From Ophiodon elongatus (taxonomy: Eukaryota > Chordata > Actinopteri > Perciformes > Hexagrammidae), in assembly GCA_016806645.1 (NCBI GenBank), contig JACSYO010002062.1, positions 2,869,501-2,933,500 of the forward strand: a stretch of DNA of 64,000 nt, written 5' to 3'. Position 1 is the first letter of the stretch; each line of letters opens with the position of its first letter. Positions 25,201-35,865 of the stretch are shown here, one piece after another. Under the pieces are notes generated by a model. That model did no database searches, was not told the origin of the DNA, and worked only from the letters and a program-made list of their open reading frames with translations. Position numbers and translations under genes: made by a program.

Positions 25201-28200
25201 TAACTTCATCTGCCAGGTCAGAGCCTCATGCAGAAACATTCTCTTTAATTTCTCATTTGGCCTATTGTGTATTATTAACATAGATATCGCCTCCTTAACA
25301 CTTTATTAGGGCAGGGGTTGTGCAGTGTGCAAATACTCTGGCACATGCCCAATAATTGGAAAGATGCCCCTAAATAAAAGCCAGAAGAAGAACTGCTGCA
25401 TTAGGGAAGTTGCGGCACCGTTAAATGAACCTAAACAAAGTAAACGTGATATGCCTTTACAGGAAAATCAAAAGGCGTCGAAAAGCAGTATGTAAGCCAT
25501 TCATCCAAGGGCTTTTATAGTTTTAATTGGGATCAACCAACCAATAGTATTTCTTCAGCCCACGACAATTTAATAATCCAATCATTGTGAGAACATGAAA
25601 AAAAAAAAATCCAAATTTGATTTTATTTTATCATTATTAACAATGATATTTTGCATCTTTTATGATCCGTATGTAATCTTATCACGCTTTCGACCAGACG
25701 GCAGCCAAAAAAAAAACATGCTACTCGAACTACTAACAAAATAAGAACAAATCGTGAATAGAACAAAAGTAAGAGGAAATGTGTTCAATATGTTGCTTCC
25801 TGCATGAGGCCCATTATGACATGACTTAGCAAAACTGCTCATGTTGATAGCTCTCCATGTCATGCGAGTCATTTCATGCTTTCAGGCCTTCAACTTGACG
25901 TCCAATGCAACGGAATCACTGGACAAAATGCTCACCGAGTCGTTGAAATCCATGATGCCTGCAACCGGTCTTCAGCTGTTTGGAATCAGGCAGATTGAAG
26001 AAGACAATATGGCGGCATGTGAGTACAACACTCTGATTTCTTGCTCGACCGGTTGCCAAAGCGAATTCATTCGAGGGCATTCCCCGAATGTTTCCCCAAA
26101 GTTGGGGGCAGATGTGCTGTTCTTGCAGATCTATCAGGAGAACATTATCTGGAAAGCATTTGAAAGCATATCGGATCCACATCGGCAACATGCCTGTTTT
26201 TGAGATCTATCCCTACGAAACCTTCGGAGAGTAAAAGCATATTTTGGGAGTCACCACACAGTCACAGGAGCGCTTTTATCTGATTTGCCTTTTGTCCTTC
26301 AGATCAGCGTAATGAGGAGCTTCCCACGCTGCTCCACTTCGCCGCTAAGTACGGCCTGAAGAAGCTGACCACCATTCTCCTTCAGTGTCCCGGGGCTCTG
26401 CAGGCGTACAGCGTGATGAACATGTCTGGAGACTACCCAAACACGCTGGCCGAGAAGAGCGGCTTCTCCGATCTCCGGCAGTTCATGGATGAATTCGTTG
26501 TAAGTCCGGGGACGAAAAAAAGCTGATTTCTACCACGTCGCGTCCGAACGACGTGTCGGATGTTTTCGGTTCACTCTGTGACGCTCTCTCGTGTCCCAAC
26601 GAATGTAGGAGACGGCGGACATGCTCAAGTCCCACATTGAGGACTCCATCCACACAGAGGAAGGTGCAGAGGTGTATGAGCTGATGTCGGCGAACTCTCA
26701 AGATATCATGATGAAGTACTCGGGTTGCTCAGAGGACATATACGAGTCGATGCTGGGCATTGACCCTGAATGTGCGGAGGACCTATGTGAGATTAACGTG
26801 ATTTTATTTATCGGTACTGACAATGATGACGTTTACAAAACATATGGTTAAACAATTGCAGCTTTTTTTATTTATTTTTTTTTTTTTTTTCAGATGAGGT
26901 GATGACTGCAGTAGACGAGAACCCAGAGGAAGCTATGCTGAGGAAGTTCTTCCAAAGTATACATCCGAAATAATGACCTTTTCATTTTTAAAAATCAGCA
27001 TTTATAATATAGTATAGTCAGTGTATATAATATAGTGTGGGTCAATGTGTCCTTCAGCAAAACCACATGCCAGCGTAAACCAGGACAACAACGACCCCCT
27101 TAGAAGTGAGGAAGAGGAAAAGGGAAGTCATAATGACTTTGAGGACGTTGAAGAAGAGGAGGATCCATACAACCTCTGTCCAGAGGATATCTACGATACT
27201 GTGGATGTAAACGGAAGCTGCATCCCAGGAATCCTGAACCGCCCACCGGCCCCCATCCCCAGACCCGAGTCCGTGTCTGATCTTGAAAAGCCTCAGACCT
27301 ACATCTCCAGAGGTATCGAGCTGGCTCTTTTTCTTTCCCCCCAAAATCACATCAGATTTCATCAAATTGGCTCTCCGAATCACACAAGATAACTTCATAT
27401 TTCTGACAGTATTTTCAGACAAAGCTGTGTCCCAGAGTAGAGAGGTGGAACCGGCATGCTCTGCAGGTAAAGCACAGTTTGAGAATCATTCTTTTTTTTT
27501 CTTTCGTCAAAGTGTTTAGAAGCTCATTGGTTGCATACGACCTCAGCATGGTAGCAGCCTAACATAGTTATTTTGATGTTTTGAACCGGCCTTGCACTTA
27601 ACTACATACAAGTTGTTCCTCCACAACAGCGCGAGTTTATTCTCTTGTAAACGTTACCTAAGAGTCCTAACGATTCCAATGTTACACCGTCTATTGTTTC
27701 AGTACTTCAGTGTGTTTGTTCAAATATCACTACGTATGTACGGGAAACACAATCTGTACACCTTAACTCCAATCAGTAGTGGAATGTCACAAAGTATATT
27801 TACTCAAGTACTGTACTTACGTACAATTTTGAGGCACTTTTGCTTTACTTGAGAATTTCCACTTTATGCCACTTTATACTTGTACTTTATACTTTATACT
27901 TTATACTTCTACTAGTTACCAGGTACTTTGCGGATTTAGATTATTGATACGAAATGTAAACTAATAAATTCTGATATGTTTTTAAATTGTAAACTATGCA
28001 GCAGTATATAAAGTAATGTAGATTAACCCCGCCTTTACCAGCTGCGACATTTAAGGGAAGAGCACATCAATGCATCACTAATTATAATCCAGTAATATAA
28101 ATTATTCTGATGTACTGTTACTGTTTAATGTTGGTATTTTCAGTACATTTTGATGCTGGTTCTTTGACTTTAGTAAAATGTTTTAATACTTCCTTCGACC

Positions 28201-31200
28201 ACTGCATCTAATCCGCCATACATTTCGACATTAATCATGTAAACTTTTTAAATAAGCACTTATCAGTTTTAATTATTTAGCCCCAACATGCGACATTTCT
28301 GCCAATTAGCATAGTATTAAAGTTTTCAACATTTATGAAACATTTACATTATTTGCATCATCGCCACATTTCTCAAAGGACAAAAAGTTCACCTTTTCAG
28401 TTTGCTGTGCAGCTGATGTTAGAGAGGAGAAGGGCCTTTTCGTTTCTACTCTACATTGTTTTCTTTCTAGTAAGGCATGAAATAACGCAAAGTTGAGAAT
28501 TTCACGACGACCTTTTTCCCACCCATCCAGCTCAGCTTGTGGCGGGACCCCCCTCTCCTCTTTATGACCCCTACGCTGGGATGAAGACCCCTGGACAGAG
28601 ACAGCTCATATCTCTGCAGGAGAGGGTGAAGGTGGGCGAGATCACCGTGAATGAGGCCGTCCAAGAGTTCAAGGCCTGGCAGTTTGACCACGAGCGGAGA
28701 TCCAGCTCCATACGCTACCAGCAGGTAGATCCACGACACCGACTCCGTGCTCGCTCAGGTGCTGATTCGTGGTCAATCCAGGGATCTAACGTGGGTGCTG
28801 TTTTTGTTTTTGTTCATTCAGGAAAATCTGAAGAAGTTACGAGATAGCATCACCAGACGCCACAAAGAGAGGGAGAAGACCGGAAAGGGGCTCGGTAGAA
28901 TCATTTGACTATTATTTGACTATCTATTTAATTTATTATTAATCAAATGACTCTAACGCAGATTTAATATAAATCTCCACAATGAACTGACTATAAGCGT
29001 ATTTTACAGTTATGAAATGATTAATACATGAGGCAGCACACAGCGGAAAATCACATCGGGCTGTTTTAAAAAAAAAAAAATGTGGATGTGGTGTCTCCCC
29101 TTTTAGACTATGAGATAAGTGCGCCGCTGCAGAGGAACTTGTACTGGGGCCCCAATGTGACGTTAGAGTGTGCTATGTACGAGTCGGCACCCAGAGTGGT
29201 GACTACTCCTCTTCCTCCGGTGCCTCAGAGTATCCAGCGAGGCAGCTGGAAGACGGGGAGCACGTCCAGCACATCCAGTGAGTCCCATTGCTTTTTTTTT
29301 TATCTGTTTGTTTGTTTGATTGTTTTGTTTGTTTGTGGTCAGAACTGTAACTAAATACAGTTAACACAATCCCCTCGGTGACTTGATGCTTCTGGCTCCC
29401 GTCACCACGCAACCTGGACACAAATAAAGAAAAGTTCAGTCAAATTTAGTCGCGAAAAAAAGGTCTTGAGCACGGCTTTCCACGGGGTATCTTTTTTGCA
29501 CGGTAACTCTAAATCCCTCGGGGGGGGGGGCTCTGGGGACCAGTGGCGGCTCAAGTCGTGGGTGAGGGCCGTGTCATTCCATCTAAGGGAGCCTCGTGCA
29601 CCCAGCTCATTAGATTACTGGATTTCAGTTGCATTTATAAACTTGCTTTCCTGAGATCTGTGATGTCACAGAACAAGCGGTTACTATAGAAACGGTGATG
29701 GGACATAAGATTTGGGGGAGAAGCTTACATTTCATATTTCAACTGTTCAATTTTTTATTCAATTTTATTTGTACGGGACAATTTCACAAATACAAAAAAT
29801 TAAATTGTTAGATTAGATTGTAAAGGGGCTTTACAATCTGTATTAATTTAATATTTTCACTTTGACAGCATAAGAGATGTTTTTTCAGTTTTACATAATA
29901 TTTTGACCTGTTGCCTTGTGGGAAAGTGTTTATTTTAGTGTTGGTAACGTGTGAAAGGGAGGTGTTTGAAATGTTTCTTCTTCTTATAATGGAAATAGTT
30001 CACCAAAGTTCACACTCTTACTGGTGTTTTAGTAAAGATCGTCAGTGTGCAGTCGGAATAATGCTGTCACATATGTAAATATGAAAGTGACAAGAATTTA
30101 AACTTTTCTTGTCACTGACAAATGTAGACTCTGATTGCCTTTTAAAATGAATAATGCTAATAAGTACTGACATTTATCATTTTTGTTCTAAAAAATTGGT
30201 GGATAGCTAAAAATAAGTCCAAACTGTTTTATTTTGTGCTTTAATGCATAAATTGGTGACTTTAACAAAAAAATCATGAGTTATCAAAATAGCTGTTTAT
30301 TAATTTAATGTCTCACCAGTTTGTGCTTCAAACAAACGTATGGATTCACAGCTGCAGCAGCCATACTAACAGAAAGGATGCAGGAGGTGATAATAATACT
30401 CACATAGTGGTACCATTTGAAGACAGTCGTGATATTTGCAGCTGTTGAAGCTTTTCGTGGAAATGCTTGAATCCTCCTCTTCTTTTCATTTGTAAACTTT
30501 AATAGCCATGATGATTGCGGCCATCTCATTACTTGTGAGAGACATGAATGTTTTGGTTTTGCTCCCTTCCATGTGAATGTTCAGACCTTTTCTCATAGCT
30601 TTGTTTCACAACACTAAACAAGCCGTTGCTTCCTTATTCTGTTTTTCTTGTGCTTTTTACAGTAGGACGCACAATATTGCAGGTATCTGCAGGCAAAAAT
30701 ACTTTTTTTTAGGCAGCCTAACATCATTGCCATTCCTTCTCTGATTGTCTTGAAATGCATCATTCCCGCCATCCTGATCCGATACGGGTTTCTCACCGTA
30801 CTGGGGAAACCACACGCTCACAAAGCATTCTGAGAAAAGGCTTCACCCTCTGATCTTGACAGATGTCTTGACTTCCAAACAGGTCCTGCTCTGATGGTGC
30901 CCGAAAGATGTTTTTGAGACTTCTACATCTGCTACCGCTCCCTCTGTGAATACAATTTAGATCGAATGGGAGGAAGAACAGAGAATACAAATGGGTATTT
31001 AGTCTGGAGGAGGTTCGCTCTCGTTCTGTTTATTCTCCACATTGTCTCAGATTAAAGTCATGCATAGACTCACTTGTTCAAAGACCAATTACACAACACA
31101 TTTCCTGAGAACCCCGCGGAGAGCAAATCTGCTTCAATGCTCTGCCCTTTGACGGAAACCTGCTCCTTAAATGTTAAAATGTCCCTGAAACACTTGCTTC

Positions 31201-34200
31201 AAACTAAAAGAAAAATGACCAGAAAAGTGGAAATAAATATGCTTTTGAAATGCACTCCTCATATGTTGACAAAGTCTGAGGAATTAGCTGACGCCCTCCT
31301 GATTCTCATTCTCACAGACTCTGTTCTCTGTTTAATCTCTGATTGCTCACACCACTCCCTGCAGATATGTTACACAACTGTAGCGTCTTTGCTGTGAGAC
31401 TCAAAACGGATATTTTTATCCACATTTGATGTACAAGTGGTCGCACATCGTTTCTCACCACAAGCACTGGCCTCGCTGAAACTCAAAATCACGTGTTTTC
31501 TTTCCACATTTACCCCTCTCTTTTTTTTTTTTTTCCTTTTTCTTTCTTTTTTTCCTTCTCGTTGCATCAGGTACCGAGAGCAACCGACTCAGCACTCACA
31601 GCACCTTTAGCTACAGCAGCGGGACAGAGCCCGACTTTGAGGTGAGCCTGAATCAACAACAAGAGCATTTTCCGTGCACGTGGAAACGACAATCTTGGGG
31701 AACAAAGACGCCACTCGTTTCACATCAGAAAGGGTGACACTGTGCAGTAAACCGTCTTCTGTACCAACTAAATTTTAGTAAGATGCTCCGTGACGGGCTT
31801 TTATTGCTGCATTAGTGTTTGTCAACCAAACCCCGCCCTCTCTTGTGGCGCTGCAGGTGTCTGACCCCGTTCTCTGCACCAGTAACATGCATGACATGAC
31901 TAAATGTGCAAACAGAGAGGGAGACGAAAAAAGTCCGTTCTTCAATTTGAATTCTGTCGTCACTGGGCACTTCAGTCCCTCCGTTCCTAAAACAGATGTA
32001 CTTATAATTTAAAAGTTATTAGAAGACTCGCTCTGCGAGACCCACGTTTTTTTTCTTTTGTGTGAAATCTTTGAAGCTTGGCACGCATAGCTCCGTGGTT
32101 TCTCAGAAATCACCAGAGTATAATAAGAACTGAACTCATTTAAACCCTCACCCATATCGCAAGAGTCTTTTATCTGATGTCGTGGATAGGTCTGCAACCA
32201 ACAAATATTTTCTTGATGCATTAATCTTTCATCTTGTTTTGATACAAAAATGATTAAATGTCATCAAAATGTTCCGACAACATTGTCTTTAAACTAATAT
32301 TAATGATGATAATACCCAAAGATTTTCAGTTTACTGTCACACAAGAAATATAATAGAAAATACTTCCAAAAGTCAGAAATGTGTCCGTAGTTTGCATGTG
32401 CAAAATCTACTATTAAAAAGGGTACGTCGACACACATGACATGACATCTGGACAGGACAGATTCAAACTAATTTACATAAAAAACACAATGGAAGCTGCA
32501 TTAGAAGTAGCAGCTGGTACTCGATGGTGAGGATGCTGAGGCGTTCTTACTAATTCAGATATGTTATGGCAACAGGAACATCCTACAGATTTTTTTGATC
32601 ACCAGTGCAGCAACTCACGGTCATCCCCTCTCACCCACCCATTTCCTATCATTCTCCAGCTGCTCTAATAAGGGCAATAAAAGCCATAAAACAAATTCAT
32701 CCAAAGAAAAGAAAGTAAATGCAGCGAATCCTCACAACTGAGAAGTCAGAACTAAAGCGTGTTTGGCATTTCTGCTTGAAAAATGACTTGAACATATTAT
32801 CAATTCAAAAATAGTTGTGGTTTGTCCAGTAATTGATTAATCGGCTAATTGTTTCTGCTGTAAAGGTGGAGGTTGGACTTATCAAAATGTGTTTTTCTTT
32901 TTCCCAAAAGGACACAATAGAAAATGGCCCTCCGGCCCGTCCTCCGCGGCCGTCTGACGCCGCACCCCTCACGTCTCCACCCAGGATTCCTCCACGCGTC
33001 CCGGAAAGGTCAGTCTAAAGACCAGGGATTGAGTTCACTGATGATGCAATGCAGAGCAGAATTGAACAATATACGTAGTTCGACACAATTGTACACACAA
33101 CAATACGATGCAGCAAACATATCGTATTGCAACGTGTCGGTGCAGGGATGATGTGTTTTTGTCGGCCTTTGATTTTAACATTAACATCTCACTGGGGACA
33201 AAAAGCCAATGGGAATCTATAGCAACTCTACTGGAAGTGTCAGAGTAAAAGTGTGGAGGTGTGACAGAAGCAAACAGAGAGACCAATATTAAATCCACGA
33301 GCAGCATTTCCGATAAATGATAAAGAGGAAACGCTCACCCACCAGTGATTCGCAGCTGTGCATTGGGGAGGAAGCCTACATGAGATAGCGGAAAAAGGCT
33401 TTGATGGTCACGCTGTGTAAAGATCTAATTATCTCCACAGAGGTGAGAACGGCCCACACTGACAACAGTTGAAAGTGAAAGCTCATCTCAAAGTGGCGCT
33501 AAAAGTGGTTTGATTGCGAACTATAGCTGAATTCTTGTTACTTTCTCTGCAACATACTCTGCACTCGGGTGATCTAAAACGATAGAGGTGCTGGTATCTC
33601 TTTAAAAAGAATGATAAATGTACTGCAGCAAAACCAGGTATAAACTCTGATGCACTTTTAGTTTGTTCAGCCATTGAAAACATTATATTTATCGTATTAT
33701 AATGTACTGTGTATGTATGTATGCATGTATGTATGTATGTATGTATGTATGTATGTATGTATGTATGTATATATACACTTTATATGTTTATGAACAGTAA
33801 GTAAACGTATCGTCACAAAGTAATACTTCTCAAATAAATGTAAGGGTGAAAATAATGACAAAAGAAATGAGCAAACACCTGCAAGGAAGTTTGAGGAGCT
33901 GCAAACAGTGTGTGTGTGTTGTTGTTGTTGTTGTTTGCCTTGTTTACTTTCTCAGCTATATAGTCATATCATACACAACAAGCAAATAAACTGCGTAGCC
34001 GACACCGTATGATACCAAACAATCGGTCCAATAAGATGCAGCGTGAGGCGACACAATATGACCTAAAACAGTACAATATGCATCATCCATTTTCACGCGC
34101 CAAAGGATATTAAATAACCGGCTCAGTACACTGCTCCGCAAAGGCAAAATGTTATAATTACATCTTCATGATCAGAATCTGACCAGAATCTAACTTTTAG

Positions 34201-35474
34201 ACAATTATTATGTCATAGAAATGTATTATATCTGTGCCAACGGATATTTCAGATGTTCCGTTTCTATGAAACAGAGCTGAAAACCAAAACCACAGTTACT
34301 GAACTCGGGTTGGGTAATCTGTGGAGGGAGAACACGCTATCACGTCGTCACGCCATCACATAGTCACGCATGCACTCAGGAACAACCAACTGGACGTTAC
34401 AAGAGACCCGTTAGAGCTACTGTAGAGGAAGATAGAGCCTCTGCTAGCTAAAACTACAGCTAAATATTCAGATCTACCCGACACTAGCTGTTATCTGCAG
34501 TTTAAATTTTTGGGATTAATTGACATCAACCCAATTTGTTACTCCACATAACTAAATGAGGCAGCAGCTGACCCCCACCCCCCCTCTCCCCACCCCCCAC
34601 CCCACCCCGTTTAACCCCTGCTAAAGCTAACTAGCTTAGCAGAGTAGCATTAACCACCAAACCACCAGCCGAGCTTTCAACACTGATTCATGGGATTATT
34701 TGTTGTTGTTGTTGTTTCTTGTTGAGCTACATTGTCCCACCTAATCAAACATGTAAATGTATTAAAATTGTAAATTAATTTATTGTAATGGTTTCAATTC
34801 AAACTCTGTTCAAAATGGATGTAAAAGCTGAAAGAACACATTTCGTTTGAGGAGACGTCGCTCTTCTTCCTCTCGTAACATGAATGAAAGACAGAGTATC
34901 TTCTTAACTATTTTTTAGGTATTGTGTAGGTTATATTGCTGTTGACTGTTATGGGTTAAATAATCAGCCTGCCGGGCATAAAGAGCATTAGAACCTTTTA
35001 ATTAAGCCTCCGCTCTCCGGCGATAGTCGTGGTCGTAGCAATTTGGCACAAACGTCCATTTAGACTCAAGGATGAACTGATTGTGATTTATAGGTCAGGG
35101 GTCACAGTGACCTTTGACCTATAAATCGTAACAATAATCGAAGTTAGAATTTCAGGGATAAATAAATGGGTACCGCATATCCTGTATGGTATTGTATGTA
35201 TTGGATGATACGATAGTTTTGAAGTCTTTCTGTTGCTATGTGGCTTATTTCGAAAAGGCTAATCAAGAATTGGAAGTCACAGTTTACCCACCCTTAACTG
35301 TAAATCTACGACTGCATCTGAGTCGATGACCTTACAGCGCTGTCTGTTTCTCGTAGGGTGCCAGAGAAGATGCCGCAAGAGCGCTACATATCCTGCCCGA
35401 CTCGAGCACTTCCTCAAAGGCCCACCCAGAGATACACAAACTCAGCCCCTCCCGTACCTCGCCGGCTGCGCTGA
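22231..35474 (+). CDS. pik3ap1: Phosphoinositide 3-kinase adaptor protein 1 (BCAP), complete, 17 coding exons
   Basis: Cytosolic signalling adaptor. In mammals it links B-cell receptor/CD19 and Toll-like receptor signalling to PI3-kinase, whose p85 SH2 domains bind phosphorylated YxxM motifs. Seventeen exons sum to 2601 bases (866 codons plus stop), with every junction GT-AG and in phase. Human PIK3AP1 is about 805 residues. Order along the protein: TIR-like domain (about 17-156, containing PPHRVVALLCGV); acidic linker; DBB (Dof/BCAP/BANK) domain (about 215-345, with VENEYTISVTAP); ankyrin-like helices (about 383-440, TLLHFAAKYGLKK); YxxM motifs at Y467 (YELM), Y489 (YESM) and Y504 (YEVM); acidic EDIYDTVD segment; the block YDPYAGMKTPGQRQLISLQE; helix ENLKKLRDSITRRHKEREK; and a proline-rich tail ending PPVPRRLR. 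BANK1 is the nearest alternative, but the C-terminal KTPGQRQL and SITRR blocks match PIK3AP1 as I recall it. Confidence 0.96.
22608..22729. repeat. G-rich degenerate tandem array in pik3ap1 intron 1
   Basis: About 120 bases built of imperfect GGGGGGATTTAG / GGGGACTTG units with many runs of four or more G on the plus strand. It has high G-quadruplex potential on the non-template strand, and lies 440 bases upstream of exon 2. Confidence 0.9.
23169..23606 (+). CDS. pik3ap1: pik3ap1 coding exon 2 (TIR-like domain)
   Basis: 438 bases, phase 1 in and out. It encodes the whole TIR-like domain: HEWAMYLQQIL, CGCVVLLLTGAML, PPHRVVALLCGV and DWPSWRKLYAEDEPALYV. All align with the human N-terminal domain. 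This is the largest exon and is strikingly GC- and CpG-rich compared with the flanking introns. Confidence 0.95.
24289..24533 (+). CDS. pik3ap1: pik3ap1 coding exon 3 (acidic linker, start of DBB domain)
   Basis: 245 bases, phase 1 in and 0 out. The linker is rich in Ala, Ser, Asp and Glu (SDEPQEAVQSDEEPAS) and is not conserved. The end, LTVQPNRVQCG, matches human MVVQPDRIRCG and opens the DBB domain. Confidence 0.92.
24816..24960 (+). CDS. pik3ap1: pik3ap1 coding exon 4 (DBB domain)
   Basis: 145 bases, phase 0 in and 1 out. It encodes RREKLFIIFTLKADDR and VENEYTISVTAP, matching the human DBB domain (VENEYTISVKAP). Confidence 0.94.
25074..25216 (+). CDS. pik3ap1: pik3ap1 coding exon 5 (DBB domain)
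   Basis: 143 bases, phase 1 in and 0 out. It encodes MPAGVVSLTMYTD, YYTNMGEVSRHLEEAADPVN and FICQ, matching human YYTDMEEIGNLLSNAANPVE and FMCQ. Confidence 0.94.
25886..26018 (+). CDS. pik3ap1: pik3ap1 coding exon 6 (end of DBB domain)
   Basis: 133 bases, phase 0 in and 1 out. It encodes AFNLTSNATESLDKMLTESL and TGLQLFGIRQIEEDNMAA, matching human TLDKLLTESLK and SGLHLFGINQLEEEDM. The donor is GTGAGT. Confidence 0.94.
26303..26499 (+). CDS. pik3ap1: pik3ap1 coding exon 7 (ankyrin-like region)
   Basis: 197 bases, phase 1 in and 0 out. It encodes QRNEELPTLLHFAAKYGLKK, CPGALQAYSVMNMSGDYPNT and FSDLRQFMDEFV. This is the most strongly conserved block with human PIK3AP1. Confidence 0.96.
26609..26786 (+). 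CDS. pik3ap1: pik3ap1 coding exon 8 (two YxxM PI3-kinase docking motifs)
   Basis: 178 bases, phase 0 in and 1 out. It begins ETADMLKSHIED and contains Y467-ELM and Y489-ESM, the p85-binding type of motif. It ends with the first base of the codon for Y504. Confidence 0.95.
26894..26956 (+). CDS. pik3ap1: pik3ap1 coding exon 9 (third YxxM, 63-base symmetric exon)
   Basis: 63 bases, phase 1 in and out. With the last base of exon 8 it completes Y504 and the motif YEVM, followed by TAVDENPEEAMLRKFFQ. It corresponds to human DLYVEM through MIRKFLE. It follows a long poly-T/pyrimidine tract. Its length allows skipping without a frameshift. Confidence 0.92.
27058..27312 (+). CDS. pik3ap1: pik3ap1 coding exon 10 (acidic EDIYDTVD segment)
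   Basis: 255 bases, phase 1 in and out. It encodes an acidic stretch (SEEEEKG, DVEEEEDPYNLCPEDIYDTV) and RPPAPIPRPESVSD, matching human EEDVYHTVDDDE and RPPVPVPRPE. The proline-rich part is a candidate SH3 ligand. Confidence 0.94.
27419..27466 (+). CDS. pik3ap1: pik3ap1 coding exon 11 (short linker)
   Basis: 48 bases, phase 1 in and out. It encodes DKAVSQSREVEPACSA including split codons. Homology is weak, but position, splice sites and phase fit. It could be alternatively used. Confidence 0.8.
27774..28204. mobile_element. Non-autonomous hAT-like MITE in pik3ap1 intron 11
   Basis: Begins CAGTAGTGGA and ends TCGACCACTG, imperfect terminal inverted repeats (CAGTAGTGGA against CAGTGGTCGA). 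The interior has TTTACTCAAGTACTGTACTT, ACAATTTTGAGGCACTT, repeated TACTTTATACTTTATAC, GCAGTATATAAAGTA and AATTATAATCCAGTAATATA. These landmarks I recall from a very abundant teleost MITE. The flanks ACTCCAAT and CATCTAAT match at 5 of 8 positions, a worn candidate 8-base target duplication. No transposase is encoded. Confidence 0.78.
28531..28724 (+). CDS. pik3ap1: pik3ap1 coding exon 12
   Basis: 194 bases, phase 1 in and 0 out. It encodes YDPYAGMKTPGQRQLISLQE, then VKVGEITVNEAVQEFKAWQ, almost identical to human YDPFAGMKTPGQRQLITLQE. Probably helical. Confidence 0.96.
28822..28894 (+). CDS. pik3ap1: pik3ap1 coding exon 13
   Basis: 73 bases, phase 0 in and 1 out. It encodes ENLKKLRDSITRRHKEREKT, a charged helix matching human ENLKRLRDSITRRQREKQKS. 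Confidence 0.95.
29107..29277 (+). CDS. pik3ap1: pik3ap1 coding exon 14
   Basis: 171 bases, phase 1 in and out. It encodes DYEISAPLQRN, ECAMYESAPRVVTTPLPPVP and GSWKTGSTSSTS, matching human DLEITVPI, FGVYESGPRK and GDWKTDSTSSTAS. Confidence 0.93.
29278..31570 (+). other. pik3ap1: pik3ap1 intron 14, long
   Basis: A 2.3-kb intron without a recognised exon. It is AT-rich, with a G-run at 29520-29530 and a poly-pyrimidine/poly-T tract (31520-31562) directly before the exon 15 acceptor. Confidence 0.6.
31571..31641 (+). CDS. pik3ap1: pik3ap1 coding exon 15
   Basis: 71 bases, phase 1 in and 0 out. It encodes STESNRLSTHSTFSYSSGTE plus PDFE, matching human STSNRSSTRSLLSVSSGMEG. The donor is GTGAGC. 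Confidence 0.92.
32911..33008 (+). CDS. pik3ap1: pik3ap1 coding exon 16 (proline-rich)
   Basis: 98 bases, phase 0 in and 2 out. It encodes NGPPARPPRPSD and SPPRIPPRVPER, equivalent to the human proline-rich tail PPRVPPRAASQRPP. These are likely SH3-binding motifs. Confidence 0.9.
33009..35356 (+). other. pik3ap1: pik3ap1 intron 16, long
   Basis: A 2.3-kb intron. It contains a GTAT tetranucleotide array, a short GTT array (about 33917-33936) and a C-rich stretch (34570-34608). No further exon was recognised. Confidence 0.6.
33711..33775. repeat. (GTAT)n tetranucleotide microsatellite
   Basis: About fifteen GTAT units with one GCAT interruption, in pik3ap1 intron 16. Confidence 0.95.
35357..35474 (+). 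CDS. pik3ap1: pik3ap1 coding exon 17 and stop codon
   Basis: 118 coding bases, phase 2 in, ending with TGA at 35472-35474. It encodes RVPEKMPQERYISCPTRALP and ends SAPPVPRRLR, equivalent to the human C-terminus PPPVPPRGR. The 3'UTR follows in the same exon. Confidence 0.9.
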
Positions 35475-35532
35475 TCGGCACGCGTCTACTTCTGCTGGCT
35501 TCAGTTTCGAAAGTTAGGATTATTTTAAGAGG

Positions 35533-35577
35533 GATGGAGGAGTCAGACAGTGTGTCCCACTGTCTGACTCCTCCATC
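35533..35577. repeat. Perfect 20-bp inverted repeat (stem-loop) in pik3ap1 3'UTR
   Basis: Left arm 35533-35552 (GATGGAGGAGTCAGACAGTG) and right arm 35558-35577 are exact reverse complements around a 5-base loop, TGTCC. A direct repeat with one mismatch, GTCAGACAGTGTGTTCCAC, follows at 35579-35597. In RNA this would form a very stable hairpin. Confidence 0.95.
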
Positions 35578-35837
35578 TGTCAGACAGTGTGTTCCACTAT
35601 AAACAACCATCAGACAAGATGAATATATGCATGGATTTTGCTTTTATTTGTTTTTTCATGCATCAGTGTAATGGAGTTCCCATAATTTGTCAGTGTGTAT
35701 ATATCTGTGTGTGCGGGAGTGAGTCTGTAATATCCTGTGTTGTGGTATTGTACATCAGTATGTATTTACTGTGAAAACATTTTTTTTTACCTCTAATAAC
35801 CATTGGACATTTAAAGATTTGACTGTGGCAACTGTAA

Positions 35838-35843
35838 AATAAA
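35838..35843 (+). terminator. pik3ap1: Poly(A) signal AATAAA of pik3ap1
   Basis: Canonical AATAAA 364 bases after the stop codon, the first one downstream of it. T-rich and GT-containing sequence follows. Confidence 0.7.
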
Positions 35844-35865
35844 CATTTTCTTATACAGCTTAAGT

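Larger units (their letters stand above)
35475..35865 (+). other. pik3ap1: pik3ap1 3'UTR
   Basis: From the TGA to about 20 bases past the AATAAA signal. It holds a perfect 20-bp inverted repeat (35533-35577) and a third, direct copy of part of it (35579-35597). The exact cleavage site is not determined. Confidence 0.65.

Noticed and set aside
22231..35474. BANK1 as the identity of the TIR/DBB/ankyrin gene
   Set aside because: The three YxxM motifs, KTPGQRQLISLQE, SITRRHKEREK and the PPVPRRLR tail match PIK3AP1 as I recall it, and the neighbour sorbs1 fits the 10q24 region rather than 4q24.
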